Shown here piece by piece: positions 41,722 through 51,331 of a DNA stretch of 64,000 nucleotides. A model generated the notes under the pieces. It did no database searches. It was given only the letters and a program-made list of their open reading frames with translations, and was not told where the DNA came from. The position numbers and the translations under genes are program-made. Positions within the stretch are counted from its first letter, which is position 1. Every line of letters starts with the position of its first letter. The DNA is from Ilyomonas sp963790435 (GTDB lineage Bacteria; Bacteroidota; Bacteroidia; Chitinophagales; Chitinophagaceae): the NCBI GenBank assembly GCA_963790435.1, contig CAWBOI010000001.1:744001-808000 (forward strand). Direction: 5' to 3'.

Positions 41722-42621
41722 TTGAAAAAAGATGGAAGCTGGCAATGGAATAAAACGTTCGCATACCGTGATAGTGTAACATCGGCTTTCTTCAATATAA
41801 TACCTACGTCAGACAGCGGCTTTGCTGTCGCAGGTGATATTGGAAATTCTAATCTTTCAATCAGCGACCTCATTGTTTGTAAGTTTGATAGTGCGTTTAC
41901 TACATGCAGTCCTCTCGGTTCAGATACTACCAATCCAATTGCAGACTTTGCATTGTACCAGGGAGGCGGCGACAGTTTTCAACCTTCACATATAGACTCT
42001 TTACATATAGATACATTATCTCTTACTCAAACAGCAACTGCTTTTAGTTGCACTCATCCATGCAGCGAGATACTTTCGGTGCAACTGCTTTCTTTAAATG
42101 CAACACTGCAAAACAAAGCTGTAAACGTTGCCTGGAAAACAACGAATGAAATCAATACAGATCATTTTGTTGTTGAGAGAAGCACTGATGCAAGAACTTT
42201 TAGCGATTTGCAAACGGTAACAGCAAAAGGCAATGGCAGCACAAACGTTGAAAGCTACGCTACTGTTGACTTACAGCCATTACAAGGCACGTCATATTAT
42301 CGCTTGAAAGAAGTGGATAAAGAAGGAAAGATTACTTACTCAAATGTTGTTTCTGTAACGATGCTTGCTAATGGAACGCTGGTTATCAGTCCAAACCCGG
42401 TGCATGATAATGTTCATGTTTTGTTGCAAAGCACACTAAGCGGAAAAGCTACGTTTATAGTGAGTGATATAACCGGAAAAATTGTGGCAAAACAAAAGAA
42501 TCAAATCGTTGTAGGAACGAATACTGTTCAAATTTCATCAGCCTCTTTAAGTAAAGGAATGTATGTATTGAAAGTAATTCAAAACAATGCAGTACAATCC
42601 GTGAAGTTTATAAAGCAATAA
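41722..42621 (+). CDS. T9SS cargo protein, C-terminal part (frameshifted)
   Basis: 299 residues in the second frame. About 1-100: end of the propeller repeats (SDSGFAVAGDIGN). About 135-210: LNATLQNKAVNVAWKTTNEINTDHFVVERS, an Ig-like module, then QGTSYYRLKEVDKEGKITYSNVV. About 220-299: type A T9SS sorting domain (VISPNPVHDNVHV, GKATFIVSDITGKIV, SLSKGMYVLKVIQNN, VKFIKQ). The Met at 41722 is internal. The tail is nearly identical to that of the next gene. Confidence 0.85.
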   Translation: MKKDGSWQWNKTFAYRDSVTSAFFNIIPTSDSGFAVAGDIGNSNLSISDLIVCKFDSAFTTCSPLGSDTTNPIADFALYQGGGDSFQPSHIDSLHIDTLSLTQTATAFSCTHPCSEILSVQLLSLNATLQNKAVNVAWKTTNEINTDHFVVERSTDARTFSDLQTVTAKGNGSTNVESYATVDLQPLQGTSYYRLKEVDKEGKITYSNVVSVTMLANGTLVISPNPVHDNVHVLLQSTLSGKATFIVSDITGKIVAKQKNQIVVGTNTVQISSASLSKGMYVLKVIQNNAVQSVKFIKQ

Positions 42622-42632
42622 AAAATTACTGT

Positions 42633-42678
42633 AAAACCAAAAGCCTTACCGTTTTTGTTTAATAAGGCTTTTGGTTTT
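42633..42678 (+). terminator. terminator after the first T9SS cargo gene
   Basis: 16-bp arms AAAACCAAAAGCCTTA / TAAGGCTTTTGGTTTT around a 14-base loop, followed by GTACTC with the T-rich end inside the arm. Palindromic, works both ways. Confidence 0.7.
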
Positions 42679-42836
42679 GTACTCAATCCTGCAATACCAG
42701 TTGGTTATGTACTGCTTACAACTTTTCTTTACAGGAAGAAACATGTATCAATTCATTGTCTATCATTTTATAAGATAAACAAACGGATGTTTATATTGGC
42801 ATTTTTTCATCTATCTTGTGCCAAAAACCATCAATT

Positions 42837-44750
42837 ATGAAAAATATCTTTACATGTATTTTTCTTCTCTTATCTTATGCTTCATTTTCTCAAACCACTT
42901 TCCGAACTGCTATTGATTCTTCGGGCAATTACATTCAAATCAATAAACTGGCACAGTTGAGCGATGGCAGTTATGTGGGCGCAGGAACCAATAATATTTT
43001 TACCATACCTGAAGTCATCGTGGCAAAATTTGATGCACGAGGCAATCTGCTTATGCAAAGAAGTTTGTTATCAAATGCTGGAATTTTGGCCGCTTCGGCT
43101 TACAATCTTTCCATCAACTCTGTTATCACCACAAGCGATGGAGGCGTTGCTGTTGCAGGGTTTGACACTTCAGCCTTTATACTTAAACTTGACGCAAACT
43201 TAAACCTGCAATGGCAAAACGAATATTCATTTCCCGGTGGTTATGCCTGCCAGTCGGCAAACCAAATTGTGCAGGCTTCAGATGGCGGATTTTTATTAGT
43301 GGGTCAGGTAATGGAAACAAGCGATGGCAATGACTATGAAGACGGATACGTGCAAAAAACAGATAACAATGGCAATACTGCTTGGATAAAAACTTATTTG
43401 GGTTTTGACCAAAATGAAATTGTAGGAATCACGCCTACCAACGATGGTAATTATGTTTTACTGGCATCCACATCTGATAGCCAACCGGGTGCAACCATTC
43501 TAAAAATATCATCTGATGGTACAACCGTTTCGTGGACAAAACAAATTGCTTCGCCTGCCGGAGAATTTAACCCGGCGGCACTTGTGCAATCTTCAGACGG
43601 CAGCCTTGCTTTTGCAGGTGATGTAAACAACAAGCAATTGTTGATTGGAAAATTGGACGCCAATGGCAACGCTTTGTGGAGCCAAACTTTTGTACAAGCC
43701 GGCCAATACAACAGCAATCAAACCTACGCATTGGCAGCCACCGCAGATGGCGGTTATGTAGCCGGCGGATCTTATTTTGCAAAAAGCGGCAACTTAGATT
43801 TATCGCTGGATACCACCTATGCTTTTCTCACAAAACTAAACTCGGGCGGCAGTACGGTGTGGACAAAAACATTAAATGAAACCAACCTCGATCATTCTAC
43901 CGCCGGACCTCAATTCGATGGTATCATCTCAACCGCAGATGGCGGCTTTGCAGCGTCGGGTACAGGTTATGGAAGAACCGGCTCTTATTTTACAAGAGGT
44001 TTTATATACAAGTTTGATAACAACAGCAACATTTGCGGCGATGCAGCCGGCACCCCTTCTTTTACACTGAATGATGGTGGCGTTACAACCTCATCTGTTT
44101 CATCCAATGCTACGGCATTAAACCTCGCATCTGCCAATACAACAGCTTTTGCAATTCATTCGTCCTCCGAATTTTTTGAAATCAGTATTTGCCAATCTAT
44201 ACTTCCTGTTCAACTGCTTTCGTTCAATGCAACACTTCAAAACAAGAGTGTAAACATTGCCTGGAAAACAACCAATGAAACCAATGAAGACCATTTTGTT
44301 GTTGAAAGAAGTAACGATGCAAGAAGCTTTAGCGACCTGCAAACCGTAGCATCGAAAGGCAATGGCAGTACAAACGTTGAAAGCTATGCTACTGTTGACT
44401 TACAGCCATTGCAAGGCACGTCATATTATCGCTTGAAAGAAGTAAGCAAAGATGGCTCTGTAACTTATTCCAACATTGCTTCGGTAACAATGCTGGTAAA
44501 CGGGACATTGGTTATCAGTCCAAATCCGGTATACAACAACATTCGCATTTTGTTGCAAAGTGTGCACGGTGCCATCATCACTTTGCAGGTAAGTGATATG
44601 AGTGGAAAAACACTCACCACGCAAAGCGCCCGGGTAAGCGAAGGCATGAACACAATCACCATTCCGGCTGCTTCGTTAAGCAAAGGAATGTACATTTTGA
44701 AAGTGATCGAAAACAACAATGTTCAAAACGTGAAGTTTATTAAACGATAA
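42837..44750 (+). CDS. T9SS cargo protein with propeller-like repeats
   Basis: 637 residues. Signal peptide (MKNIFTCIFLLLSYASFS). Propeller-like repeats with motif (T/S)SDGGxxxAG about every 50 residues (SDGGVAVAGFD, SDGGFLLVGQV, NDGNYVLLAST, SDGSLAFAGDV, ADGGYVAGGSY, ADGGFAASGTG). C-terminal: Ig-like module LNATLQNKSVNIAWKTTNETNEDHF, then the sorting domain VISPNPVYNNIRI ... LSKGMYILKVIENNNVQNVKFIKR. I start at 42837 (the ORF begins 21 bases earlier). Surface-exposed by type IX secretion. Paralogue of the frameshifted gene upstream. Confidence 0.9.
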   Translation: MKNIFTCIFLLLSYASFSQTTFRTAIDSSGNYIQINKLAQLSDGSYVGAGTNNIFTIPEVIVAKFDARGNLLMQRSLLSNAGILAASAYNLSINSVITTSDGGVAVAGFDTSAFILKLDANLNLQWQNEYSFPGGYACQSANQIVQASDGGFLLVGQVMETSDGNDYEDGYVQKTDNNGNTAWIKTYLGFDQNEIVGITPTNDGNYVLLASTSDSQPGATILKISSDGTTVSWTKQIASPAGEFNPAALVQSSDGSLAFAGDVNNKQLLIGKLDANGNALWSQTFVQAGQYNSNQTYALAATADGGYVAGGSYFAKSGNLDLSLDTTYAFLTKLNSGGSTVWTKTLNETNLDHSTAGPQFDGIISTADGGFAASGTGYGRTGSYFTRGFIYKFDNNSNICGDAAGTPSFTLNDGGVTTSSVSSNATALNLASANTTAFAIHSSSEFFEISICQSILPVQLLSFNATLQNKSVNIAWKTTNETNEDHFVVERSNDARSFSDLQTVASKGNGSTNVESYATVDLQPLQGTSYYRLKEVSKDGSVTYSNIASVTMLVNGTLVISPNPVYNNIRILLQSVHGAIITLQVSDMSGKTLTTQSARVSEGMNTITIPAASLSKGMYILKVIENNNVQNVKFIKR

Positions 44751-44766
44751 CTTGAAACAGCAAAAC

Positions 44767-44814
44767 AAAAAACCCCGATGAAAATATACTATACGTCGGG
44801 GTTTTTTGTTTTGC
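44767..44814 (+). terminator. rho-independent terminator after the second T9SS gene
   Basis: AAAACCCCGA / TCGGGGTTTTTT arms around an 18-base loop, with a T-run. Clear. Confidence 0.85.
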
Positions 44815-44897
44815 TTAAATTGTGGCGAAAACAAATGCCTGTGATGGATGTTCATTAATAAGGCGTTATTCAATAACAATTCATAGTTTGTTTTTGC

Positions 44898-45365
44898 ATG
44901 AAAAATCATCACTATCATCTTACTATAACCTGGACCGGCAACCTTGGAGAAGGAACAAAAAGCTACAAGACTTACGAGCGCGACCATACTATTGAAGTAA
45001 GCGGAAAGCCAGTAATACCAGGAACTTCAGAGGTTTCGTACCTGGGCAATCAAACGCGTTACAATCCCGAAGAGTTGCTGGTGGCAGCCTTATCATCATG
45101 CCACATGCTTTGGTATTTGCATCTGTGCGCAGTGAACAGCGTTGTGGTTACGGCTTATGTTGATAAAGCCACCGGAACCATGCAAACCGACGCCGATGGC
45201 AGCGGGCATTTTACAGAAGTAATTTTGCAACCACAAATCACCATTGCCGGTTCGGCTGATGAAAGCTTATTGCAACAGTTACAACAGAAAGCCAATCATT
45301 ATTGCTTCATCGCCAATTCATGTAACTTTCCTATCAGGCATCAGCCTTCCTATGTTTTTGTTTAA
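44898..45365 (+). CDS. OsmC-family peroxidase-like protein
   Basis: 155 residues. SYLGNQTRYNPEELLVAALSSCHMLWYL carries the first redox Cys (about residue 73), and CFIANSCNFPIRH the second (about 140); together they reduce organic hydroperoxides. TWTGNLGEGTKSYKTYERDHTI is the family start. A TTTGTTTTTGC word lies immediately before the ATG (44888-44898). Confidence 0.92.
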   Translation: MKNHHYHLTITWTGNLGEGTKSYKTYERDHTIEVSGKPVIPGTSEVSYLGNQTRYNPEELLVAALSSCHMLWYLHLCAVNSVVVTAYVDKATGTMQTDADGSGHFTEVILQPQITIAGSADESLLQQLQQKANHYCFIANSCNFPIRHQPSYVFV

Positions 45366-45390
45366 GTACGAACAGTTTTTGAATAAAAAT

Positions 45391-45472
45391 AAACACATAG
45401 AATGATAGGAACATAGGTTTCACATAGATTGCCTATGTGTTTATTCTTATGTTCCTATCATTCTATGTGTTT
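45391..45472. repeat. 80-bp palindromic repeat, copy 2
   Basis: Left arm 45391-45416 (AAACACATAGAATGATAGGA then ACATAG); right arm 45447-45472 (TTATGTTCCTATCATTCTAT then GTGTTT). The arms are complementary over 25 of 26 bp. The central 30 bp contains a smaller inverted pair CACATAG / CTATGTG. Same family as 28393-28472. Confidence 0.9.
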
Positions 45473-45502
45473 CATTATTTCATGCACTTTTCTTAACATT
45501 AT

Positions 45503-45541
45503 AAAAATGGGCAAAAACAAAGTTTGTTTTTGCCCATTTTT
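45503..45541. terminator. bidirectional terminator built from GGGCAAAAACAAA
   Basis: Perfect 19-bp inverted repeat (45503-45521 / 45523-45541) whose arms are AAAAATGGGCAAAAACAAA and complement, joined at one G. Lies between the convergent OsmC and efflux genes. Confidence 0.85.
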
Positions 45542-45563
45542 AAACGCGGTTTTATCTCATCCT

Positions 45564-48500
45564 TTACTTTGCTGCATCGCTTCCTTTGTATTCATAAGGC
45601 TGTGAATCTACTTTTCGATACGCCCATCCAAAGATTAACGGAAACACCCACAACGAAAACATCATCGCGCATAAAATACCACCGATAACAACCCTTGCCA
45701 ACGGTCTTGAACTTTCCGAACCAATGCCATGCGAAACAGCTGCCGGAAACAGACCAATTGCCGCCATTAAAGCCGTCATCATCACAGGTCGTATTCTTGA
45801 ATTCACGCCCAGTTTAATAGCCGTATAAAGCGAGCCTGGCTGACCTTTCACACTTTCTAAATTGTGTTTAAAAACTGTAATTAACAACACGCCATCTTGT
45901 ATACAAATACCAAACAAGGCAATGAAACCAATGCCAGCAGAAATGCTGAAATTGGTACCTGTTATGAACAATGCGAGAATACCACCCACAATGGCAAACG
46001 GCACGTTTAAAAACACAAGTCCGGCATCTTTTAAATTTCCAAACATGGTGAACAACAACAGGAAGATAAGTAGTAACGAAATGGGCACTACCTGCGTCAA
46101 CCGCTTTTCGGCACGTTGCTGATTTTCAAAATCGCCTTGCCATGCCATTTCGTAGCCCCGTTTTAGTTTTATTTTATTATCTACTTTCTGTTGCGCTTCG
46201 GCAATGGTACTGCCCATATCTCTTCCGCGTATTGAAAACTTCAAAGCTGCATATCGTTCATTATCATCTCTGAAAATCAAACAAGGACCCGTTTTTTGAG
46301 AGACGTTTGCAATCTCTTTAATCGGCACTTTCGAGCCACGTTCCGTTGGCACCAAAAGATTACCAATGTCATCCGGCGTTCTTCTAAATTCTTCCGGCAG
46401 GCGAATGCGGATGTCGAACGTTTTGATGCCTTCATACAACGTAGATGCCGTTAATCCTCCGATTGCCATTGCTACCACTGCATTGGCATCTTCTGTTGCA
46501 ACACCGTATAAAGCCATTTTTTGCTGATCGAGATTGACATCCAGCTCGGGCTGCCCAATGCTGTGAATCACACCCAAATCTGAAATGCCATTCACGCCTT
46601 TTAAAATGTTATAAACTTCACCAATCTTTTCTTCGGTGTAATTTAATGAATCACCATAAATTTTTACGCAGATAGAGCCTTTCACACCCGAAACAGCTTC
46701 TTCTACGTTATCGCTGATGGGTTGCGAAAAATTAAGCGAAGCGCCGGGAATGACGGATAATTTTTGACTCATTGAATCTATCAGTTCATCCTTTGTAATG
46801 TGAGGTTTCCACGTATTTTCAGGATAGAGCATCACTGAAAATTCGTTGTTGTAAAAGCCCGCCACATCGGTTCCGTCATCAGGCCTACCCGTTTGCGAAA
46901 CGGCATATTTTACCTGCGGAAATTCCATCAATATTTTTCGAACCTGCGTTGATACCTGCACCGATTTATCGAGTGAAATGCTGTAAGGCATTTGCACACG
47001 AAGCCAGATAGAACCTTCGTCTAGTTCAGGCAAAAATTCAGAGCCTAAAAACTTGAACGAAAACAAACCTATTGCCATCAAAATAAACGATGTTATCACC
47101 ACTACTTCTTTTCGTTTAAACGCAGCTACGAAGCCACCCAACATAATCCTGGTAAGAAAATGAAGAATGGGATTGCGCTTTTCGTGCACATTCTTTCTCA
47201 ACAAAAGGCTAATGAGAACGGGAACGAGAGTAAGTGTTGTAATCAATGCACCCAACAAGGCAAAACCCAACGTATAAGCCAGTGGCGAAAACAGTTTGCC
47301 TTCTACTTTTTGAAACGCAAAAATGGGCAGCAAGCCAGTGATGATAATAAGCTTCGCAAAAAAGATGGCTTTGCCCAATTGCGCGCCGTTTTGTTTTATC
47401 AGTCCTAATTTGCTAAGCTTATTAAAACGCTCCATGCCAACCTCGGCAGCTTTGTGGTCGAGTACTACAAACATGCCTTCCACCATCACCACCGCACCAT
47501 CTATGATAATACCAAAATCAACTGCACCAAGCGACAATAAATTGGCACTCATGCCCATCAAATGCAGGCAAATAAAAGCAAACAACAAAGCCAGTGGTAT
47601 GATGATAGAAACAATTAATGTAGTGCGCCAGTTGAACATAAACAGCGAAACCAAAAGCGTTACCAGCAAGATGCCTTCTATCAAATTGTGAAGTACGGTA
47701 TGTGTGGCATAATCAATCAAATCGGTACGGTCGTAGTAAGGTACGATGCGCGTATCGGCAGGCAACACACTGTTGTTGAGCTTGTCAATTTTTTTCTTTA
47801 ATGCCTCAATTACCTGCGTCGGGTTTTCGCCTTTGCGCATAACAATAATCGCCTCAACAACATCGGGCTCATCTGTAATTTTTCTTTTGCTGTTTGTGCT
47901 GTCGGTCAGCCCGTTGGAACGCGCTACCCAGCCCAAACGCGGGATGTTGGAGATTTGCACCGATGCCACATCTTTCACCAGCAAGGGCACGCCGTTGTTG
48001 TTTTCAATTACGATGTTTTTTATCTCTTCAATATCGTTCAGCAAACCAATGCCACGCACTACAAACGCCTGGTTATTTTGAATGATCATATCGCCACCGA
48101 TGTTGATGTTGGTCTTTTGAACGGCAGTAAAAATATCCAGCGGTGTAAGCCCGATAGATGCCAGTTTTGCCGGATCAACTCCAATTTCATAGGCTTTGGT
48201 TTTGCCACCAAAAGCTGTGATGTCGCCCACACCGGGCACTGAACGCAGTTGCCGGTCAACCACCCAATCCTGCATCGTTTTTAGTTCCCGTACATCCCTT
48301 ATTTTGCTTTCTAAAGTATAACGATAAATTTCACCGGTAGGCCCGGTTGGTGGTTGTACCGAAGGCTGCACATTGTTGGGCAAGGTAGCATTGGGCAAGA
48401 GGTTCATCACTTGTTGGCGCGCCTGCGCATCCATCACGTCATCGTCAAAAATGAGCTTGATATAAGACAGTCCAAAAATGCTGGTTGAACGAAGACTGAT

Positions 48501-48746
48501 TTTCTTTTGCACCGGGTTCATGGCAATTTCCAACGGTATCGTTACAAATTTTTCAACCTCTTCTGCGCTTCTTCCGGGCCATTGTGTAATGATGCTGATT
48601 TCAGTATTGGTAACATCGGGGAAAGCCTCGATGGGCATATTTTCAAACGTGATGATACCGGCGATAATCAGCAAGAGAGCCGCAAAAAGGATGAAGTATT
48701 TATTTTTCAGTGAAAAAGCAATTACCTTTTTCAACGTTTTAATCAT
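45564..48746 (-). CDS. czcA: heavy-metal efflux RND transporter (CzcA type)
   Basis: 1060 residues; trimeric inner-membrane pump of a tripartite H+/metal efflux system. Typical halves with TM1 IAFSLKNKYFILFAALLLI, N-terminal EAFPDVTNTEISIITQWPGRSAEEVEKFVTIPLE, and the RND signature GRDMGSTIAEAQ. The TM4 metal/proton motif is DFGIIIDGAVVMVE (Asp, Asp, Glu at the CzcA 402/408/415 positions), which is the Zn/Co/Cd/Ni subgroup pattern and not the Cu/Ag one. Operon: czcC-czcB-czcA on the minus strand, with a small PPPKW protein upstream. Confidence 0.95.
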   Translation of the reverse strand: MIKTLKKVIAFSLKNKYFILFAALLLIIAGIITFENMPIEAFPDVTNTEISIITQWPGRSAEEVEKFVTIPLEIAMNPVQKKISLRSTSIFGLSYIKLIFDDDVMDAQARQQVMNLLPNATLPNNVQPSVQPPTGPTGEIYRYTLESKIRDVRELKTMQDWVVDRQLRSVPGVGDITAFGGKTKAYEIGVDPAKLASIGLTPLDIFTAVQKTNINIGGDMIIQNNQAFVVRGIGLLNDIEEIKNIVIENNNGVPLLVKDVASVQISNIPRLGWVARSNGLTDSTNSKRKITDEPDVVEAIIVMRKGENPTQVIEALKKKIDKLNNSVLPADTRIVPYYDRTDLIDYATHTVLHNLIEGILLVTLLVSLFMFNWRTTLIVSIIIPLALLFAFICLHLMGMSANLLSLGAVDFGIIIDGAVVMVEGMFVVLDHKAAEVGMERFNKLSKLGLIKQNGAQLGKAIFFAKLIIITGLLPIFAFQKVEGKLFSPLAYTLGFALLGALITTLTLVPVLISLLLRKNVHEKRNPILHFLTRIMLGGFVAAFKRKEVVVITSFILMAIGLFSFKFLGSEFLPELDEGSIWLRVQMPYSISLDKSVQVSTQVRKILMEFPQVKYAVSQTGRPDDGTDVAGFYNNEFSVMLYPENTWKPHITKDELIDSMSQKLSVIPGASLNFSQPISDNVEEAVSGVKGSICVKIYGDSLNYTEEKIGEVYNILKGVNGISDLGVIHSIGQPELDVNLDQQKMALYGVATEDANAVVAMAIGGLTASTLYEGIKTFDIRIRLPEEFRRTPDDIGNLLVPTERGSKVPIKEIANVSQKTGPCLIFRDDNERYAALKFSIRGRDMGSTIAEAQQKVDNKIKLKRGYEMAWQGDFENQQRAEKRLTQVVPISLLLIFLLLFTMFGNLKDAGLVFLNVPFAIVGGILALFITGTNFSISAGIGFIALFGICIQDGVLLITVFKHNLESVKGQPGSLYTAIKLGVNSRIRPVMMTALMAAIGLFPAAVSHGIGSESSRPLARVVIGGILCAMMFSLWVFPLIFGWAYRKVDSQPYEYKGSDAAK

Positions 48747-48775
48747 AACAGAAATGTTTTAAAATAAAAGAAGAT

Positions 48776-49885
48776 TTAATCATTCAGATCGCCATAAATC
48801 AACAGCGCCTGCGAAGCCACAAGTTGCTGCCCGGGCTGAACGCCCGACTGGATATACGTTCTGTCGCCAATGGTGTTAATGATGTCAACCGGTGTAATGG
48901 TGATATCTTTCCGGCTTTTGTACACCAACACATAATACTGGCTGTTATCGTAGATAAGCGCATGTGAAGAGATGCACAAAGCTTGTTTGTTTTCCTGATT
49001 GGTAGCCGTAACAGTTACAAACATTTGGGGCTTTAAAGCATAATCAGGATTGTCGAGCACAATACGCACTTTCATTACTTTGCTTCCCGAATCAAGCATG
49101 TTCATCATTTTATCTACTTTGCCCCTGAATACACGCCCTGGATAAGAAACCGTAGTAATATCAACCCCATCTCCAAGATGAATGTTGTTGATATTCGACT
49201 CATACACATTTGCCCAAACCCACACATTATGCAGGTCGGAGATGGTAAACAAACTGCTGCCATTGTCGGTGCGGATAGAGGTATTGTTAGTTACATTTTT
49301 TTGTACAATGAATCCGCTGATGGGTGCTTTAACTACGCCTGAACCATTATTGTTGGCGCCACTGATGTTAAGCACTTCTCTTATACGGCTCAACTCGCTT
49401 TTGGCTTGCTGATAAGCCGCTTCGGCCGCGAGAGAATCGGGCATGGAAGCCAGTCCGCCATGATACATGTCTTTTGTTTTTGCCAGATTTTTTTCAGCTA
49501 CCGTAAGATTGGTTTCTGCATTAATTAAATCGTTGCTATAACCCGCTACTTCTGTACTTCTTATGGTGCCAAGCGTTTGACCTTTTTGTACATAATCGCC
49601 CAGCGCAGCCGTAATTCCCTGTAAGTTTCCGCTTATCAACGGATAGATGTTCACTACATTATCCTGGTTAAAATCAACCTGGCCCGTAAGCGTTATGGCG
49701 TTTACCAACTGGCATTGTTTTACCGTATCAATCACCAGAGTTTTAAATAATGAATCGGGCATTATATAAGGTTGTCTTTCTTCAGTGGCTTGTTGTTTTT
49801 TTCCACAGGAAAAAATAAAAATGGAAACGAAAAAAAGGGCAAAAACAAACGTTGTGTATAGTGATGATTTTATTTGTTTGTTCAT
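48776..49885 (-). CDS. czcB: efflux RND periplasmic adaptor (CzcB/CusB type)
   Basis: 369 residues, lipoprotein signal (FVSIFIFSCGKKQQ, Cys about 27). Membrane-fusion protein: biotinyl-lipoyl-like halves GNLQGITAALGDYVQKGQTLG and VVKAPISGFIVQKNVTNNTSI flank a coiled-coil hairpin (about 115-175), then the beta-barrel DNVWVWANVYESNI and GRVFRGKVDKMMNML. Links CzcA to the TolC-type CzcC. 29 bases from czcA and 20 from czcC. Confidence 0.93.
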   Translation of the reverse strand: MNKQIKSSLYTTFVFALFFVSIFIFSCGKKQQATEERQPYIMPDSLFKTLVIDTVKQCQLVNAITLTGQVDFNQDNVVNIYPLISGNLQGITAALGDYVQKGQTLGTIRSTEVAGYSNDLINAETNLTVAEKNLAKTKDMYHGGLASMPDSLAAEAAYQQAKSELSRIREVLNISGANNNGSGVVKAPISGFIVQKNVTNNTSIRTDNGSSLFTISDLHNVWVWANVYESNINNIHLGDGVDITTVSYPGRVFRGKVDKMMNMLDSGSKVMKVRIVLDNPDYALKPQMFVTVTATNQENKQALCISSHALIYDNSQYYVLVYKSRKDITITPVDIINTIGDRTYIQSGVQPGQQLVASQALLIYGDLND

Positions 49886-49905
49886 ACAATAAAATTTTAA
49901 AAGCC

Positions 49906-51183
49906 TTAATAAAAGTTGGTTGCAGTATAGAAATTAATGTCTTCAAATGCCTGCACCCGGTTGTATTGCACGGTGTTCATCTGAAGGGTATTTTGTTTGA
50001 AAGAATCATAAAAATCAAGAAACTCCAACAAGCTGATGTTTCGCCGCTGATAGTTGAAAACAACCTGGCTCAGCAGGTTTGAAAAGCTACCCATGAACGA
50101 CTTATCAATGCTCTTGTACATCTTATCCTGCACATAGGCTTTTTGTAATGCATTCGATACATTTTCAGCCACCGTTTCTTCCACATTTTTTTGCAGAGCC
50201 TGCGTGTTTTGTATCATAATTTTTGCCTGCCTGATATTGCCTTGATTGCGGTTGAAAATAGGAATGTCAATGCCCAACCCGCCTGACACAAGATTGTTTA
50301 AAAAGCTTCCTTGTTCATCATAACCAACCGACACAGACAAATCGGGAACTCCCAACGCTTTTTGATAGGTGTAATTGAGTTGATTGATGCTGGTGTTTTG
50401 CCTTGCGATAGCCAAATCGGTTCGGTTGTGATAAGCCGAATCTAACAACGTAGCCAAAGGAAAACGTGATGGATCGAGCCGTTCAAGCCCGCTTGTATCC
50501 GCCACAGGATTGATGAACGTAGTTGGCTTCATCCGAACCAGCAAACGCAGATTGCTTTCGAAATCGGTGATTTGATTGATGAGTTGGCTATACTCGCTTG
50601 TGAAACTGTACAATTGAGCGCGGATACGAATCACCTCACTTTGTGCGATATAATTCTTTCCTTCCTGTTGCTGGTAAGCTTTTACAATTTGTTGCAGGGC
50701 ATCAATTTCTGCACTATACACTTTGGCTGATTGCCTTAAATAATAAATGTTGTAAAAATTGCTGTGCAGCTCATATTGCAAGGTTCGCAGCAAATCAAAA
50801 AACTGGTATTCGGTAAGTGTTGTATTGGCTTCTGCCAGTTTAATTTGCTTGTTGCGCTTGCGGGCCAGCAATATCAGTTGCGAAACACTCGCGTAGGTTT
50901 CATCGTTCTTTCCTATCGGGAAAAACTGATGCAATGTACCTGAATACAAAGCATGACCAATACTGAAACTTGGATTCGACCATAAACGCGCCTGTAGCTC
51001 TGCAGCTCTTGTCGCATCTATATTGTAACGCGATGCCAGCAAATTTAAATTGCTGTCAATAAACATTTGTTCTGCCTTCGGCAATGTCAACGAAAGCGTG
51101 TCGGTAATTTGTGAGGATGCTGAAAAAAAGGTGCAAAAACAAAACAGTAACATCAGCAGTTTGCAGAACCACCAATGTCTCAT
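49906..51183 (-). CDS. czcC: TolC-family outer-membrane efflux protein (CzcC type)
   Basis: About 425 residues with a signal peptide (MRHWWFCKLLMLLFCF). Two long coiled-coil repeats typical of OEP proteins (ISASSQ region, then LQYELHSNFYNIYYLRQSAKVYSAEIDALQQIVKAYQQQEGKNYI and NQGNIRQAKIMIQNTQ). It forms the outer-membrane tunnel for the pump. I chose the Met at 51183 for a good signal peptide; the ORF begins 21 bases earlier. Its signal-peptide codons carry GTGCAAAAACAAA. Confidence 0.92.
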   Translation of the reverse strand: MRHWWFCKLLMLLFCFCTFFSASSQITDTLSLTLPKAEQMFIDSNLNLLASRYNIDATRAAELQARLWSNPSFSIGHALYSGTLHQFFPIGKNDETYASVSQLILLARKRNKQIKLAEANTTLTEYQFFDLLRTLQYELHSNFYNIYYLRQSAKVYSAEIDALQQIVKAYQQQEGKNYIAQSEVIRIRAQLYSFTSEYSQLINQITDFESNLRLLVRMKPTTFINPVADTSGLERLDPSRFPLATLLDSAYHNRTDLAIARQNTSINQLNYTYQKALGVPDLSVSVGYDEQGSFLNNLVSGGLGIDIPIFNRNQGNIRQAKIMIQNTQALQKNVEETVAENVSNALQKAYVQDKMYKSIDKSFMGSFSNLLSQVVFNYQRRNISLLEFLDFYDSFKQNTLQMNTVQYNRVQAFEDINFYTATNFY

Positions 51184-51331
51184 AAAAAGGTTCATCAGTA
51201 TCAATAATTATGAAGTAAAAAATAATGCAGCTCTATCCTGAAAGAACAACTGCTGTAGCTGGCTGGCATTGCGCACAAAACATGAGCGCGATGCAACATT
51301 CAACCACTTAACTAACAATAAAAAGAAAGAG

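Noticed and set aside
47160..47691. Plus-strand ORFs inside czcA
   Set aside because: Antisense shadows of a strongly conserved RND gene.
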